64,000 nt of DNA from Hypericum androsaemum (lineage: Eukaryota > Streptophyta > Magnoliopsida > Malpighiales > Hypericaceae): assembly GCA_963995505.1 (NCBI GenBank), contig OZ023199.1, positions 1,488,001 through 1,552,000 on the forward strand. The letters run 5' to 3'. Under the pieces are notes generated by a model, which had not been told where the DNA came from, did not search any database, and saw only the letters and a program-made list of their open reading frames with translations. A program made the position numbers and the translations under genes. Numbering within the stretch: the first letter of the stretch is position 1; every line of letters begins with the position of its first letter. This document shows positions 45,161 to 57,500 of this stretch, one piece after another.

Positions 45161-48100
45161 ATGGGCAAATACTCGCCGATCATATACGTAACCCTAGCTC
45201 TCCTGATCCTCCTCCTAATCTCCCACACCCCGAGAAAGCCCTCCTCCAACCGCCACCGGCGCCTCAAGCTCCGGTCGTCCTTCAAGTTCAAGAACCCTAA
45301 CCATCACGAGCCCGTCGCCTTCGACCCCGTCGTCGCTGACATCGAGCGCCGCCGCGAGGACAAGCATTGGGAGAGGCAGTACTTCGAGCACGCCCACCCC
45401 GAGGTGGTTGACGTGCACGGGGACGGAGACCGCGGTGGCGACCACCACGCCCCGGGCCACGAGGCGCAGCCCGAGTGGGAGGACTTCATGGACGCCGAGG
45501 ATTATCTCAACGACGAGGAGAAGTTTAATATCACCAACAGGTAATTGGGGATCCGGCCCTTTGGGTTTTAGCTGGTGGGTTCTTTTAAAGTTTGGATTTT
45601 TAGTGTTCTATGAACTTTAGAGGGCCCGCTTTTAATGGGAATACCAAGGACTGCCTTTGGTTTTAGGTGGGTTCTTTGAAGTTTGTAGCTTTAGGGTACT
45701 TGTGAATTGTAAAGGGTTCACCTTTACGGTGAACGTGGGGGTGAAAGACTGTCTAGCTCGGGTAGCCCTGGTTTCTGGAGCTGAATCTGTAATGGGGACA
45801 CTGTGGGTCGAGTTTCGTTGGTTCATTGAAGTTTAGAGTTTTAGGGTTGTGGTGAATTGTAAAGGGCCCGCCTTTAGTGTGAATGTGGGTGTGGAGTGTC
45901 TACTGCTGGTGGTTGCTGGAGCTGATTCTATAACTGGTAATGCTTAGTGTATGAAGAATCGATCTATATTTTGAGCTAAAGAATATAGAGGGGAATGAGC
46001 GAACTTGGTTCAGATGCAAGCAAGCCGATAGATTGGTTCTTTTAGCAACTTAGGGTTCCATGGAAGTATAGTGACAAACTGATTCAGGGGTGCCCTTGTA
46101 TTAAGTAAGATGGGGTTTGCTAGTGGTGTTATTGGTGTAACTTGGCAGATTCCGTCGGAGGTGAATGCCTGTCTTCATGGGCCTGTAGGGCATAAAGCAG
46201 TTCATGGTCCCCAATCTTTTTCTTGATCTAAATGAACTTGTGCCGTGCGGTTGGCAGGTTGTTGTTGCTGTTTCCGAAGATTGACGTGGATCCAGCTGAT
46301 GGTTATGTCAGCGAGCATGAATTGACTGAATGGAATCTGAATCAAGCGCAGAAGGATGTCATTCACAGGACTCAAAGAGATATGGATATTCACGATAAGA
46401 ATCACAATGGTTTTGTATCGTTTGCTGAGTACGAGCCTCCCAGCTGGGTTCAACATTCAGGTTCGTGCCTTCGTTGCATTTTCCTGTTTGCCAATTGCTC
46501 TGGGCTATATAATTTCTTTACAGTCATTTTGAATAAGAACTTTCCATCTATTGCATGTGCTTGCTCTATTGGTACATGGTCAAATCGACTTGCTCCTTGC
46601 ATTTTAGTGTTGTTCTCAGAAGAAATATGGGGTGATGTGATGGCATTTCAAATTTTCAAATGATTTATTGGTTGATCTTACCAATTTTCAACTGTCCAAA
46701 AGTCCATTAGAGGAGCTTTTCCATTGCAGCTGGACAAAGCCACAAGTTTATCATCTATGGTTGTTGGCAAGAATGTCTATATATTCAATTAAGTGTTGGA
46801 CAACCGAGCAAGTTGTCTGATGACGTTAATGATCGTGTGGAGAATGGCTGCATGCATTACAAGGTCTGAACATAGAGGAGATTTATAGCCTAGATCTAGT
46901 TTTCTGAATAACTGGTCTAGGCAATTATATCACCAACTCTGGAGGGTTATCCTTGGAAGTTACTCTATGCTCTGCTTAAATGAAATAGCTGTTCTTTTCA
47001 TTCAGCTGACCCTGTTTCCTGCGGCAGATGTAAATTCTTTTGGCTATGACATGGGATGGTGGAAAGAAGAACATTTTAATGCGTCTGACGCTGATGGAGA
47101 TGGCCAGCTGAACATAACAGAATTTAACGAGTGAGTTTTCGTTGGTGCTGACTTTTGATGATAAGATAGTAACTCTTCGTTTTCTTAAATTAGTACTTAT
47201 TCTTTTGTGTAATGTTTACAGCTTTCTGCATCCGGCTGACAGCCAAAACCCAGCGCTAATTCGGTGGCTTTGCAAGGAGGAAGTTAGGTATTATTGATCA
47301 TATCACGTTATTTTATGTTTGTCATTTCCACTTTTATTATCTACGGGGCATATTCTCGTGTCCTCCTTCACAAGCCAAAAACATACTCAGCGACTGGTAG
47401 CTGACTTTTCACAAGCTCATAGGAAGTTTTATGAATATAATGTGCTCACTGGAAGCCATAAAGTTATCAATTTGTGGAGAAATTAATAGCTACATGAAAG
47501 GCATACCACATCATTATTGAAGTGCACATTGTTTATAGCATAACCCTTAATGTTTGAAAATTTGAGACTTTTTCTCTCTGTCATAAGGTCCACACTGAAA
47601 CTCATTGGCTGTCATCAAGTTGTGTTTTATAAAATCTTCTTTTGCATTTTGTTTTTCTTCTCGTCCTCAGAGAAAGAGATTCGGACAAAGATGGTAAGAT
47701 CAGCTTCAAAGAATTTTTCCATGGACTGTTTGACCTGGTGCGGAATTACGACGAAGTTGACCATAATTCTTCACATCATCTTGATGACACGATGGAGGCT
47801 CCTGCAAAAGTGTTATTTTCTCAATTAGATAAAGACGGGGATGGGTAAGTAAATCTTGTTGCATTTAGGAGTTCTCCGTCTTTCTCGTAGTTGTTTTGGA
47901 AATGCATGGATTAACTAGGAGTTGCTTTGCTTGTAGACATCTATCGGATGAAGAACTGGTGCCTGTGATTGGGAAGCTTCATCCATCAGAGCGTTACTAT
48001 GCTAAACAACAGGCTGACTACACTATCTCACAGGTACTCTTGACTTCAGCTGGCTTTGCTGATACTTTGTCCTGTTACGTTGTTGGACGCGGGTATTAGA

Positions 48101-48653
48101 TTTTGATTCTTTCTGGGGTGCCAGAGCCTTACTATAACAGAGGCATGTGGAACCTATCCACTACTCGTTCTTGCGTTTGGAATAAAATTGTCAGTGGAGA
48201 GTTGGTGCCCTTACTTGAGTTGAAACCATTTTCCACATCCTCACGGGATTGTAGCCATGCTAAGTGATAATGTGCTCTTTTGTAATATTTCCGGTAGGGA
48301 GTGGAAACTGGCAGAGATTATGGTATCACCTTTAGTTTGAGAATTTTTTTGGTTGTAATTGATGACTTAGTCCTGCTCACATTAATAGGCAGCCACAGTT
48401 TTTCTGAATTCTTTGAACTACATATTCGGTCCCAGCTTTCTGCTGTTTCATTTGGATCATGACCTCTATGCCCTGAAAAGCTTCAAATGTTTCGAGTTAT
48501 GATTCAGCACTTTGAAACCTTTTGCAGGCAGATACAGATAAAGATGGACGTCTATCGTTGGCAGAGATGGTCGACAATCCATATGTGTTCTACAGTGCCA
48601 TTTTTAACGATGAAGAAGATGATGACTATAACATGCACGACGAGTTCCGCTGA
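45161..48653 (+). CDS. CREC/reticulocalbin-like six-EF-hand calcium-binding protein
   Basis: Seven exons join in phase: 45161..45540, 46258..46460, 47028..47130, 47222..47287, 47671..47844, 47937..48033 and 48528..48653, giving 382 residues. A signal peptide or anchor covers about residues 5-22 (SPIIYVTLALLILLLIS), followed by a basic and then acidic/His-rich region. EF-hand loops lie near 136 (atypical, DVDPADGYVSEHE), 173 (DKNHNGFVSFAE), 215 (DADGDGQLNITE), 254 (DSDKDGKISFKE), 304 (DKDGDGHLSDEE) and 343 (DTDKDGRLSLAE). The last five are canonical. The C-terminus is MHDEFR, like an ER-retention HDEL/HDEF tail but with one extra residue. The layout is that of the secretory-pathway CREC family. 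A calcium-storage or chaperone role in the ER/Golgi is inferred. Confidence 0.9.
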
Positions 48654-49135
48654 ATGAGCGAGGTAAGATTCTGCAGTTTCATTTCCCTGTGCGGCTTCCT
48701 ACGCCCCAGTTGCCCCCCAGAGTTCCTTCTAACCTCTGGCTTTCGGTAATTGCAGGATCACGAAGACAGCAGGAGTAGGCTTTCAATTCTTTTTGATGAA
48801 CAACTTTAGGTTTTAGGCTATTACTGGTTCGTCTAGTAAATTATTGCCAAAGAGAAGCTGCAATCCATGGTGAGTACTGCTGCTGTCCCTGGTGTCCGGA
48901 TTCTTCGGTTCCTCTGATGGAGTGAACTACTGTTCTCATCACTACATTCCCTTCGTTGCAGCTCGTAGGCCCCTTTACGTCTCTCTCCCCACCGGGTTGC
49001 CACAAGCCACCGGTGTAATGCCTCGATTCCGGAGAACTCTCTTCTACCATGAGATTATACTAGCCATTGATAGCTTGGAAGAACTAGCCCTTGGAATTCT
49101 GTCTACTAGGTGTACATGATCATGTCTTTTTTTTT
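48654..49135 (+). other. 3'UTR of the EF-hand gene with a probable UTR intron
   Basis: GAGCGAG is followed by GTAAGATTCTG (48,663), and TAATTGCAG by GATCACGAAG (48,756). These sites suggest a 93-base intron just after the stop. The open frames beyond are short and not convincing. Confidence 0.45.
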
Positions 49136-49880
49136 CCTCCTTTTCCACTGGTATTTTCCCGTCTTTGATTCCACGATTATAGAGCAGGTACCTGGTAAAA
49201 TCAATACATCAAAGTAACAAAAAAAATCTGATCTTCTTTGGACATCTTCTTGCAACCTTCAGTTCTGTGTAAGATTATCAACTAGTAATTTCATTTTCGA
49301 CGTGCACATCAACTAGTCTTTGATTTGGAGTACGTGTTTGTACATGCTTTTGGCCAAAAATCACTGCCATCGGCCACGCATTCAACTAATCAAGTTTCGA
49401 GTCATGGACACAGTGAGATTGAAATTGTGCCCTAATCAGAACGCATCCTCGAAATTTTACCAACTTGGACCCTCCAACATATATTGAAATATACAAACAT
49501 GTCTGTTAACTAAGCTGAATTATCTTGCTAAATGTTGGACAAAATTCGTATTCCACATTTAGCAAGAGAATCGCAGGTATCCATATTTAAAATGGGATAT
49601 TATTTCTCATTATCTTCTAGTACTCACAATAACATGTATCGAACACAAATTAATCTAGAGTCGAACACAAGTAACGTTTTTTTGAAGAAAACCTACTTTG
49701 TTCATATAAATAATCTTTGCAGAAATTAAACAACCCCAACGTGCTTTCTACGTCCATTTTATTACAGGGAAAACATTAGCTAGTTAATGGAAAAATCATT
49801 AATAGGAAACCAAATTCTGCAATCCAACCAATTGGAAACTTTGATTATTAATTATATCATAGGAAAAAAGACATCATTTA
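49136..49880. other. AT-rich spacer
   Basis: I see no gene. Confidence 0.4.
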
Positions 49881-49918
49881 GATAGTCAAGCTCCTAGTTA
49901 AAATAGTCTTCCAATCCA

Positions 49919-50431
49919 TCATTTTCCACGTTGTTGACCCTTTCGACGGGCGACCGGCTTTTCGTCGTCGCTCCTGTCGTCTTCCTCATCTTCAACTCCA
50001 TCATCATTATCCTCCTCCTCCTCCTCGTCATCAGACGGCGGGGAGGGGTCCAGACGTGCGGCGTCCTGGGCCCACCGGATGATCTTCTCCACCTCGTCCT
50101 CCTCTTCAACCACGCGATCCAACTCCGCCCCGCCGCCGCCGGAGGAGGACGGGGCCCCCTTGAGCGCGGCAAATCTCGCTAACAGGTCCCCATCGTCCAC
50201 CGGATCCGTCGAGGCCTCTCCCCTCGCCGGAGCTGGATCCCGGCGGGGATTGGACTTGAGAGACTGGAACCGGCGGTCGAGGTCGTCCGGGAGGAGGCGG
50301 TCGCCGGGGAGGCGGGTAGTGTGGGAGTCAACGGAGAGCTTGAGGAGGAGCTCGTCTTGGGCGGCTCGAAGCATCTCCTCCACTTCGTCCTTGTCGTCGT
50401 CTTTCTTCTTCCCTCTCGCCGAGGGTATCAT
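49919..50431 (-). CDS. Acidic, intronless 170-residue protein of unknown function
   Basis: An uninterrupted ATG-to-stop frame in GC-rich coding-type sequence. The N-terminus is MIPSARGKKKDDDKDEVEEM. Two similar motifs follow, LLPDDLDRRFQSLKS (about residue 47) and DDGDLLARFAALKGA (about 79). Helical EVEEMLRAAQDE and EVEKIIRWAQDAARLD segments are also related to each other. A long Asp/Glu tract and a basic tail (VARRKGQQRGK) end it. The repeated D-L-x-x-R-F-x-x-L-K motif recalls abscission-checkpoint (ZFYVE19/ANCHR)-like plant proteins, but there is no FYVE finger and I do not claim the family. The opposite-strand frame is a shadow. Confidence 0.7.
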   Translation of the reverse strand: MIPSARGKKKDDDKDEVEEMLRAAQDELLLKLSVDSHTTRLPGDRLLPDDLDRRFQSLKSNPRRDPAPARGEASTDPVDDGDLLARFAALKGAPSSSGGGGAELDRVVEEEDEVEKIIRWAQDAARLDPSPPSDDEEEEEDNDDGVEDEEDDRSDDEKPVARRKGQQRGK

Positions 50432-50439
50432 CGTAATTT

Positions 50440-51290
50440 CACTCCACAGGGACCTCGTCCTCTTCCTTAAATCATTCTCATTATAGTCCAGCTGCGACTT
50501 TATTTGTTCAGTTTGGTGTCGTATTGTTATTTTGTTACTGTCTCCCTGTCGTTGGGCTAAATGGGCCCGTCTCTTCAGCCCATGAAAAAAAAATTCGATA
50601 TTCGGAATCGAGTATTGTTAATCATCCCAAAATACGAGCCTTGTTGAATCCGATTTTTAGAGAGAGATTGTCTTTTTGCCCAGTAACTGTGTGATTTGAG
50701 TCCATATCCATATTCTGTACTAACTCTGGTAAACGGAGAGAATCTGTTTATGTGATTATGCAAAATTTTAAAAACATGCATAGAAAATCTTAATTTTCTT
50801 AGAAAATATCAGATATTAATTATAGAATTTCACAAAAAGATAAGAAATTTATGGGAACATCAAAGACAGGTTTCAAAATTGGTATTTAACTTTTTCGAAA
50901 TTTATTTTTCAGGTTTTCAGATTTATGGTATTCAAATTTTAGATATCATTCAAAATGTCCACATGATCATTTGTTTCAAAAAACTATGTTTCTGGGATTA
51001 ATATCCCATTTCTCCATACTTAATCCATTAAGATTTGACCATCTATCTGCTGCAAGTTGAACCATAGTTCTACATGCAAACCCCAAATCCTCGCCCTTTC
51101 ACATGCATGAATGAGCTAGGTCTCGAAGACGAGTTTTTCAACCATTGGATCCGCCATTTGCGGCATACCTTCGGCTCGGCCGCGCACCGGAACACTAGTC
51201 GACGAACTTCCACCGTGATCACGTGCAAAATTGGAAGGGAAACTGAGGTTAGAGCAGCTCCTCAAAAAAAGCAATATGAGCTGATACACC
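50440..51290. other. Spacer between the acidic-protein gene and the helicase locus
   Basis: The divergent 5' side of the acidic-protein gene is followed by AT-rich sequence. No gene is called. A short GC-richer stretch near 51,110-51,240 has no recognised coding content. Confidence 0.4.
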
Positions 51291-51299
51291 ATCCGGGAA

Positions 51300-51592
51300 A
51301 AGGAGTCTTACATTCAGCAGGAAGGCTTAAATCAGGTTGATCCAGTACCGAAGTACAATTTGAAGTTCGAAAAGACACCTTAAGCAGCGATTAACAATGG
51401 GCGGCGATCGGCTCGAGTCCCTTGCACGTTCTTCATCCTGGAAAAAAAGAGTCGTATAGGTCAGCAGGATGGCTTAATTAAGGTGAACACATCATCAAAG
51501 TACAATCTTGAGTTGAAGTGAAACCTTGAGCACAGTGATTAACGAAGGGCGGCGATCGGCTTTAATCCCTCCCGCTTTCTTCATCCTGGTCT
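51300..51592. repeat. Tandem duplication of the helicase 3' end, about 145-base unit
   Basis: About 51,300-51,441 and about 51,446-51,592 are similar: GTCTTACATTCAGCAGGAAGGCTTAA versus GTCGTATAGGTCAGCAGGATGGCTTAA, AAGTACAAT, GGGCGGCGATCGGCT, CTTCATCCTGG. The second unit contains the last codons of the helicase C-terminal frame. Part of the coding end has therefore been duplicated with its 3' flank. Confidence 0.8.
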
Positions 51593-54500
51593 ACTGCTTC
51601 ATGGACGTCGACCATGAAGGTGTACTCCTGGTCACAACCCAGATAGGAATCACACATGAAGTAGAGGGTGTACGACTTCCTCCCGGCTTCTGTTGGAGCA
51701 GCAAAGTCGACTTTCACCTTTGATTTCCTCTGCAGCGAAACCCTCTTGATGACCAGTAGCTGGTTGCTCTTGGTATCCCCAACGACGAGCCACAAGCCTT
51801 CTGTAGTAGCATGGAGTCACGCTCCCACATCCCCTGCGTGACCATTTGACATATTTCCATTGCAAGAAGAGCGAGGCTCAACCAGCCATTACTCGAAATC
51901 ACATCCACCATTGCTTGAAGCAATCTGCTCGCAGAGAGCAGCACCTTACGTTGGTCCACTGCCAGATTACCACCCACAGATTGTCTCGAGAAATGAGCTT
52001 GAAGCAGTGCATTTGCTTTCACGTGAGGATCACTGTATCTAGGATTCTCGAATGAGAATCTCTGGTGATGAACCAACCTCCGAAGCACCTCTTCCTCCCC
52101 TGGTCGAACAGGTAGTTGAGCATACTCTGAAGCCGAGGTCAGAACTTCCAGAAGACCCTTCACCTTGGTTCTGGGCGTCAGAGAAGAACTGAAACGTTCA
52201 ATTGTGGTGTAGCTAATGTAGTAATAGGACGCTATCATGCCAAGATTCGGTGAATAAAGGTCTGTCTCATCCTTAATAGTAACACATTTACTCGCTTCCA
52301 AATCTGTCAGTGTGTTCTCCACCAGCTCGGAAAGGTGATCAGACAGATGCCTGTGACTAACGCCCTGTAGATTGTAGTAGTTCGGGTTTTGAGCGAGCCT
52401 CCTATACATGAATGTCCATGTGAGATAATCAACTGCATCCTGCTTGTTCTTAATAACCCGAGCAACAATCTCGGCGTTAAAATTATCATGAAGGAAATGA
52501 TGCAGATGACTCTCCACAGGGAATGCTTCGTACAAGAATTTCTTGTAGTACTCCTTCCTTGGAGCATGACAAAGAATGACACATTTCCCAGAGTTATCAT
52601 GCAGAGGTCGACTGGCATGACCCATCATCTGTAACAGATCTGTGACGGGGTAATCCGTGTGTTCATTTTCACGTCCATCATAGTATTGAGTTCCCATCAC
52701 AACCACCAAATGAGCCAACAAAGGCACTCCCCAACAGATAGAACTACTCATAACACAGACCTGAATTCACCCAGCTTCGAACAGCTGCGAGACAATTTCT
52801 TGATCCAGAGCGCTCAATCCCTCGTGCAAGTACCCAACACCATGCAGCAAAGTGGCTCTCAGCATCTCTTCCTGAATTTTGCCAATAAAAGGTTCCAGTT
52901 CCTCTGCAGATCGCAGCAGAAAACCTGGTTTTTCTCCACTGTCCATGCTCGAGTATGTCATCAGATCAACAGCTGTGAGCCGCACATGCTTTCTGGTAGG
53001 AACAAAAACAATAGCAGGTTTTCCATTCTTCGCATGCTGGTTAATTGCTGTGAAGGTTGGCTTGATCATGGCTTGCATCCTAGCTTCAAAATTTGCAATA
53101 TCCACTCCTTGAATGTGTATCTCCAAGGGTACGGGACGGACACTGGGAGGAAAATTGAAGAGACCATTAGAGGTAGCACCAATCCATTCACCAAGATCCT
53201 TTGCATTGGCAAGTGAAGAGGAAAGAGCAATAATTCTGATTTTGTTCTCAATCTGACTGGCAATATACCTCATCCTAGAGACAATCACCTCCAAGACAGG
53301 ACCACCTGGACCCCCAATCAAGTGAAGTTCATCAACAATGAACAGTGTAACTTGCTGGGCATATTTTCGTCGCTTCCAGCGACGAGACAAAGTGTCCCAT
53401 TTGTCAGGAGTGCTAATAACAATTTGACCCTTCTCGAGCAGTTTCAAATCAGTGGTTGTTTCTCCAGTCAGTTCAACAACCCGCATCCCAAGACCCTTCC
53501 CAAACTTCTTCTCCCAATCCCGATACCGTTCCTTGGCAATTGCTTCCAGGGGTGCAATGTAAACAGCTCGCATGGCATTTCCATTTCCATTCTGGTGATT
53601 CCTAAGGATTGCAAATTCTGCACATATGGTCTTCCCACTCCCGGTTGGTGCAGCAACAAAAACATTATCATCCGTATTATACAGAACACTGAACACTTGG
53701 GTCTGAACAGGATTGAAGTGTTTGAAATCCTGATACATAGCTTCATATTTAAAATTTCTCAATGCAGTCACAGGCAGAGGCTGTAAATCCAGCAACTCTG
53801 TTGGAGGAGGATACTTCTCAGGTAAGATGAGATGTCTAAAAGAGATAGGTAGAACAGTTTGAGATCCAAGCCACCTATCTGACACCACTCGGATAAAATA
53901 CTGAGGGGGCAACGGTTCACTTATTTGGACCGTGAAATTCAATGCGTGGTCCTCGTCTATGTACTGTTTCTTAAGCATGAAATATTCATGATGAAGAATA
54001 TGTTCCCCATCATTATCCTCCACAAGAACCCAGAAAGGCTCCACATGGCCATGCACTTTGTCCTCCCACTGGAAGTCCGGCGTTATGGTAAGTTCAACTC
54101 TTAACACAGACCTCGTAATAGGCTGGACATGCGCTGCAAGGTTCAACTTAGGGAACTGGTGGATAAATCTGTGCAGTGTTCTGCCCATCTTAGGGAAGCG
54201 GATAAGCTCCCCTATCTCCTGAGACGAGAGATCAGAGTATCTCTCCCACGCCAAGTCCTTTTTCTCCAACTTAATCAGTATTTCATTCGGGATTCCATGG
54301 AACTGGCGAAGAGGTGTCTGTACAGTCCACATTCTCTTGTTCACCATTTTGCACAAGTTGAGCGCCTTTTCTGCTAGCTGTGCCCATCCACTTCTCAGAA
54401 CAATTTCAAAAATAGCTCGCATGAGACGTCCAGCACTCTGAAAGAATCATGGAATCAAATGAGTAAAAAACTGAAAATCCAGTAGTCCAACTAAATTAAA

Positions 54501-57500
54501 AAATAGCTGAGAAAGATAAATCAAAGCAGTTACAACCAAATACAAACTCACCTGAGTTATATACACCATATCAGACATTAATGAAAGCCCGTCAAGCTTC
54601 AGTTGAGAAATATATGCTTGAAGCAGGACATTAATCTTCGCACTCGGCTCCTCCAGGCTTTCCTTTATAGGAATGGGAACGCGGTCCAGAAGCTTAGCCA
54701 ACTCCATCTTCTCATCTTGTCTCACTGTGACATACTTAAATTCTTCACTTAGAGAGAAAAGACGACAGAGATCTATGACTCCCATAGTAGGCTTCAGGTG
54801 CTCATTGTATGTAGATATAGTCCCGTGAGTTATGTAGTAGTAGCTAGCAATGCGGCCCAAATCTGTCACTTGGAAATACCCACCCTTTCTATCATACTTC
54901 ACCAAGTTATTTCTATCCAAGATTGTTGCAGCAGAATGAATCTGCGGAAATCCAATACAGGGTAGCACATGGTTAGTATTGAAACCTCCAGCAGAAAGAA
55001 CAAGGTACTGTAATGCAAAAAAGATAAGAGCAAACTACTAGATGACGAGTCAGAGGGCTTATAGAGCAATTGCCTTTTTTTCTTCTCCTCTACCGATCAT
55101 CCTAATAGCATGTACAAAAACAAAGCCTAACTGACCAGCAAAGAAGTACAGAAGCTGCTATTCAAGCTTAATAATCATCACACAATCAAAGACCAGTACA
55201 GATACTTCTAGCAAGAGAAGCAAGACGCAAGATGATAATGGTAAGTGAAAGGCAAGTGGTCTCATAAAGATTTGCAGCTACTATGCTTGATCAAATTGTC
55301 AATTATGCAAATCATACAGCAACATAAAGACACATACACACATATAAATATGTCTGCAAGCAAGGAAAAAAAATATTGAAAGCCAAGCCGAATAAGGACA
55401 AACCAGCAGGAAGAGTAAGAAAAATATGCCAATATGACTCACCAGATCAACCCTCCTCTCCTCCAATGTGATGTCTTCCGTGAGAACATCTGGCCTCAAG
55501 TCATAGAGGGTAGGGTTCCGTAACATTCGAATATACAAGTATGTGTAACCAAGCCAGTTACAGGCTTCTCTAGCGTTCTGCACAGTACCAAGAACAATTT
55601 CTGCATTCAACTGATCAGGTAGTTTAGAAATGAACTGACTTTCAATGGGAAGCTGTTGGTTCATTAGAGATAGATAGTACCGCAGCTCACTGTGGCCAGT
55701 TATAATAATCCCTTCACCAGAGGAATCAAATTGCGGCCTTCCTGCACGACCCAACATCTGCATAACATCAATGGGACTCAGTTCAGACCATGCTCCCTTT
55801 TCAGGATCATAGACCTGTGTTCCCTTTATAATCACAGTATGAGCGGGTAAATTCACACCCCAAGCAAGAGTTGCAGTCGAAACCAACACTTTTAGATGTC
55901 CCTCCCGAAAAAGTTCTTCCACTAAATCACGATCAAGCCGGGACAAGCCAGCATGATGTATAGCAAAACCATATGGCAGAAGATCCTTCAGATCATTATT
56001 CTTCACAGGGTTATCCTGATCTTGGAGAATTTGACGGCTTGCAGAGTCCTCTTTAAGAAATGTCCCGAGAGTATCATTAGCAAGTGCAGAGTCCCGTATT
56101 GCTTTGGCAGTCTTTGCTGTCTCCTTTCTTGAGTGCACAAAAATAAGAACCTGATGCTTCCCAGCAACATCCATCACCTTTTCATAGCAGATTTCATTCA
56201 TCAGTTGGAACCTCTGCAGTGGCTTCTTTACCGTGATACCGATGTATTGTTGCGAAAGAGGAACAGGTCTGTAACTATTGTCAAAATGAAAGAGCCCCTT
56301 TTGCACATCAATTCTTAAGAACAAGGCCACATCTTCATAATTAGGAAGTGTGGCAGATAAACCGACCAACCTGATATGTTCTTTTTCTGTTTCAATCTGC
56401 TTCACAGTCCTAGCCACAATGCTCTCAAGAACAGGACCTCTGTTATCATGAAGGAGATGAATTTCATCAATGATGAGAAGTTTCACCAGCTGAGTGTATG
56501 TGCGGTCACCCGATTTTCTGGTTATAATATCCCACTTCTCAGGAGTGGTCACGATAATTTGTGTTTCTTCAATCTGTTGGCGGGTCATCGACTGATCTCC
56601 ACTTAGTTCACTCACCCTTATACCATATTCCTGTAGTCTCCCTGAGAGATTATTTACAACCTCGGTCACAAGAGCCTTCATTGGTGCCACATAAACAATC
56701 TTGTAGGTGCTATGGTCCAATGAACCATCATCCCGATTCCTGCTCATTTCAATCTGCTGGAGTATAGTAAGGACAGCAACATTAGTTTTTCCAGCCCCGG
56801 TAGGAGCACACAGGAGAATGTTGTCTGCTTTGAAGAGGGCAGTATCATACACTTTACTTTGAACCCTGTTCAGTTGTTGCATGCCCTTGAAAGCTGGCTG
56901 CGCCCACTTGGGCATTTCCGATATCTTCACAAGCTTCTCATCTGGACCAAGTGGCTTAGGCTTCGAATATGGCACATGAACTTCTTCATAGCCCTTCTTT
57001 TTCTGCGTAAATGAACCAACCGGTAGGTGACACTTCTTATTGGCCATAAAAAGGCCACCCTGCTCAAAAGAAATTCTGTCGAGATCAAGTAGATGCCGCT
57101 CACCTTTCACCCATCCACCATCTGTATCCATATCAACAACCGCCCTCCTAGCACTGTCCTCATCCCCACCACTCCCATCCTTCAGCCGCCGTGCCTCTTT
57201 CCTTATACTCTTCTCCACTTTCCTTTGCCTCTCTTTCGCAGTTTCCCTTGTGGCATGCAACTGGTTTAAGATAGCAGTCAAACCAGGACCAGAACTTGTC
57301 ATTTCCTCTTCAATTTGGCTCCTCTCCTCTTGGTCCTTGGCCCTAGCTAAACGAGTACACCAAACGATCTTCAACCTGTTCTTCAAGAAAAGTTTAACAA
57401 GGTTAAACTTCTCAAACTCAAGATGCACCAGCAACTTTGTTTCCACTTCCCTATCTTCACCGCCCTCAGCCAGTATCTTCAGCACCACCTCTGCCAGCTT

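Noticed and set aside
45215..45489. Antisense frames over exon 1 of the EF-hand gene
   Set aside because: They overlap a GC-rich exon with clear coding evidence on the plus strand.
50079..50486. Ser-rich plus-strand frame of 135 codons
   Set aside because: It is a shadow of the acidic-protein gene on the opposite strand, whose composition and start are far better.
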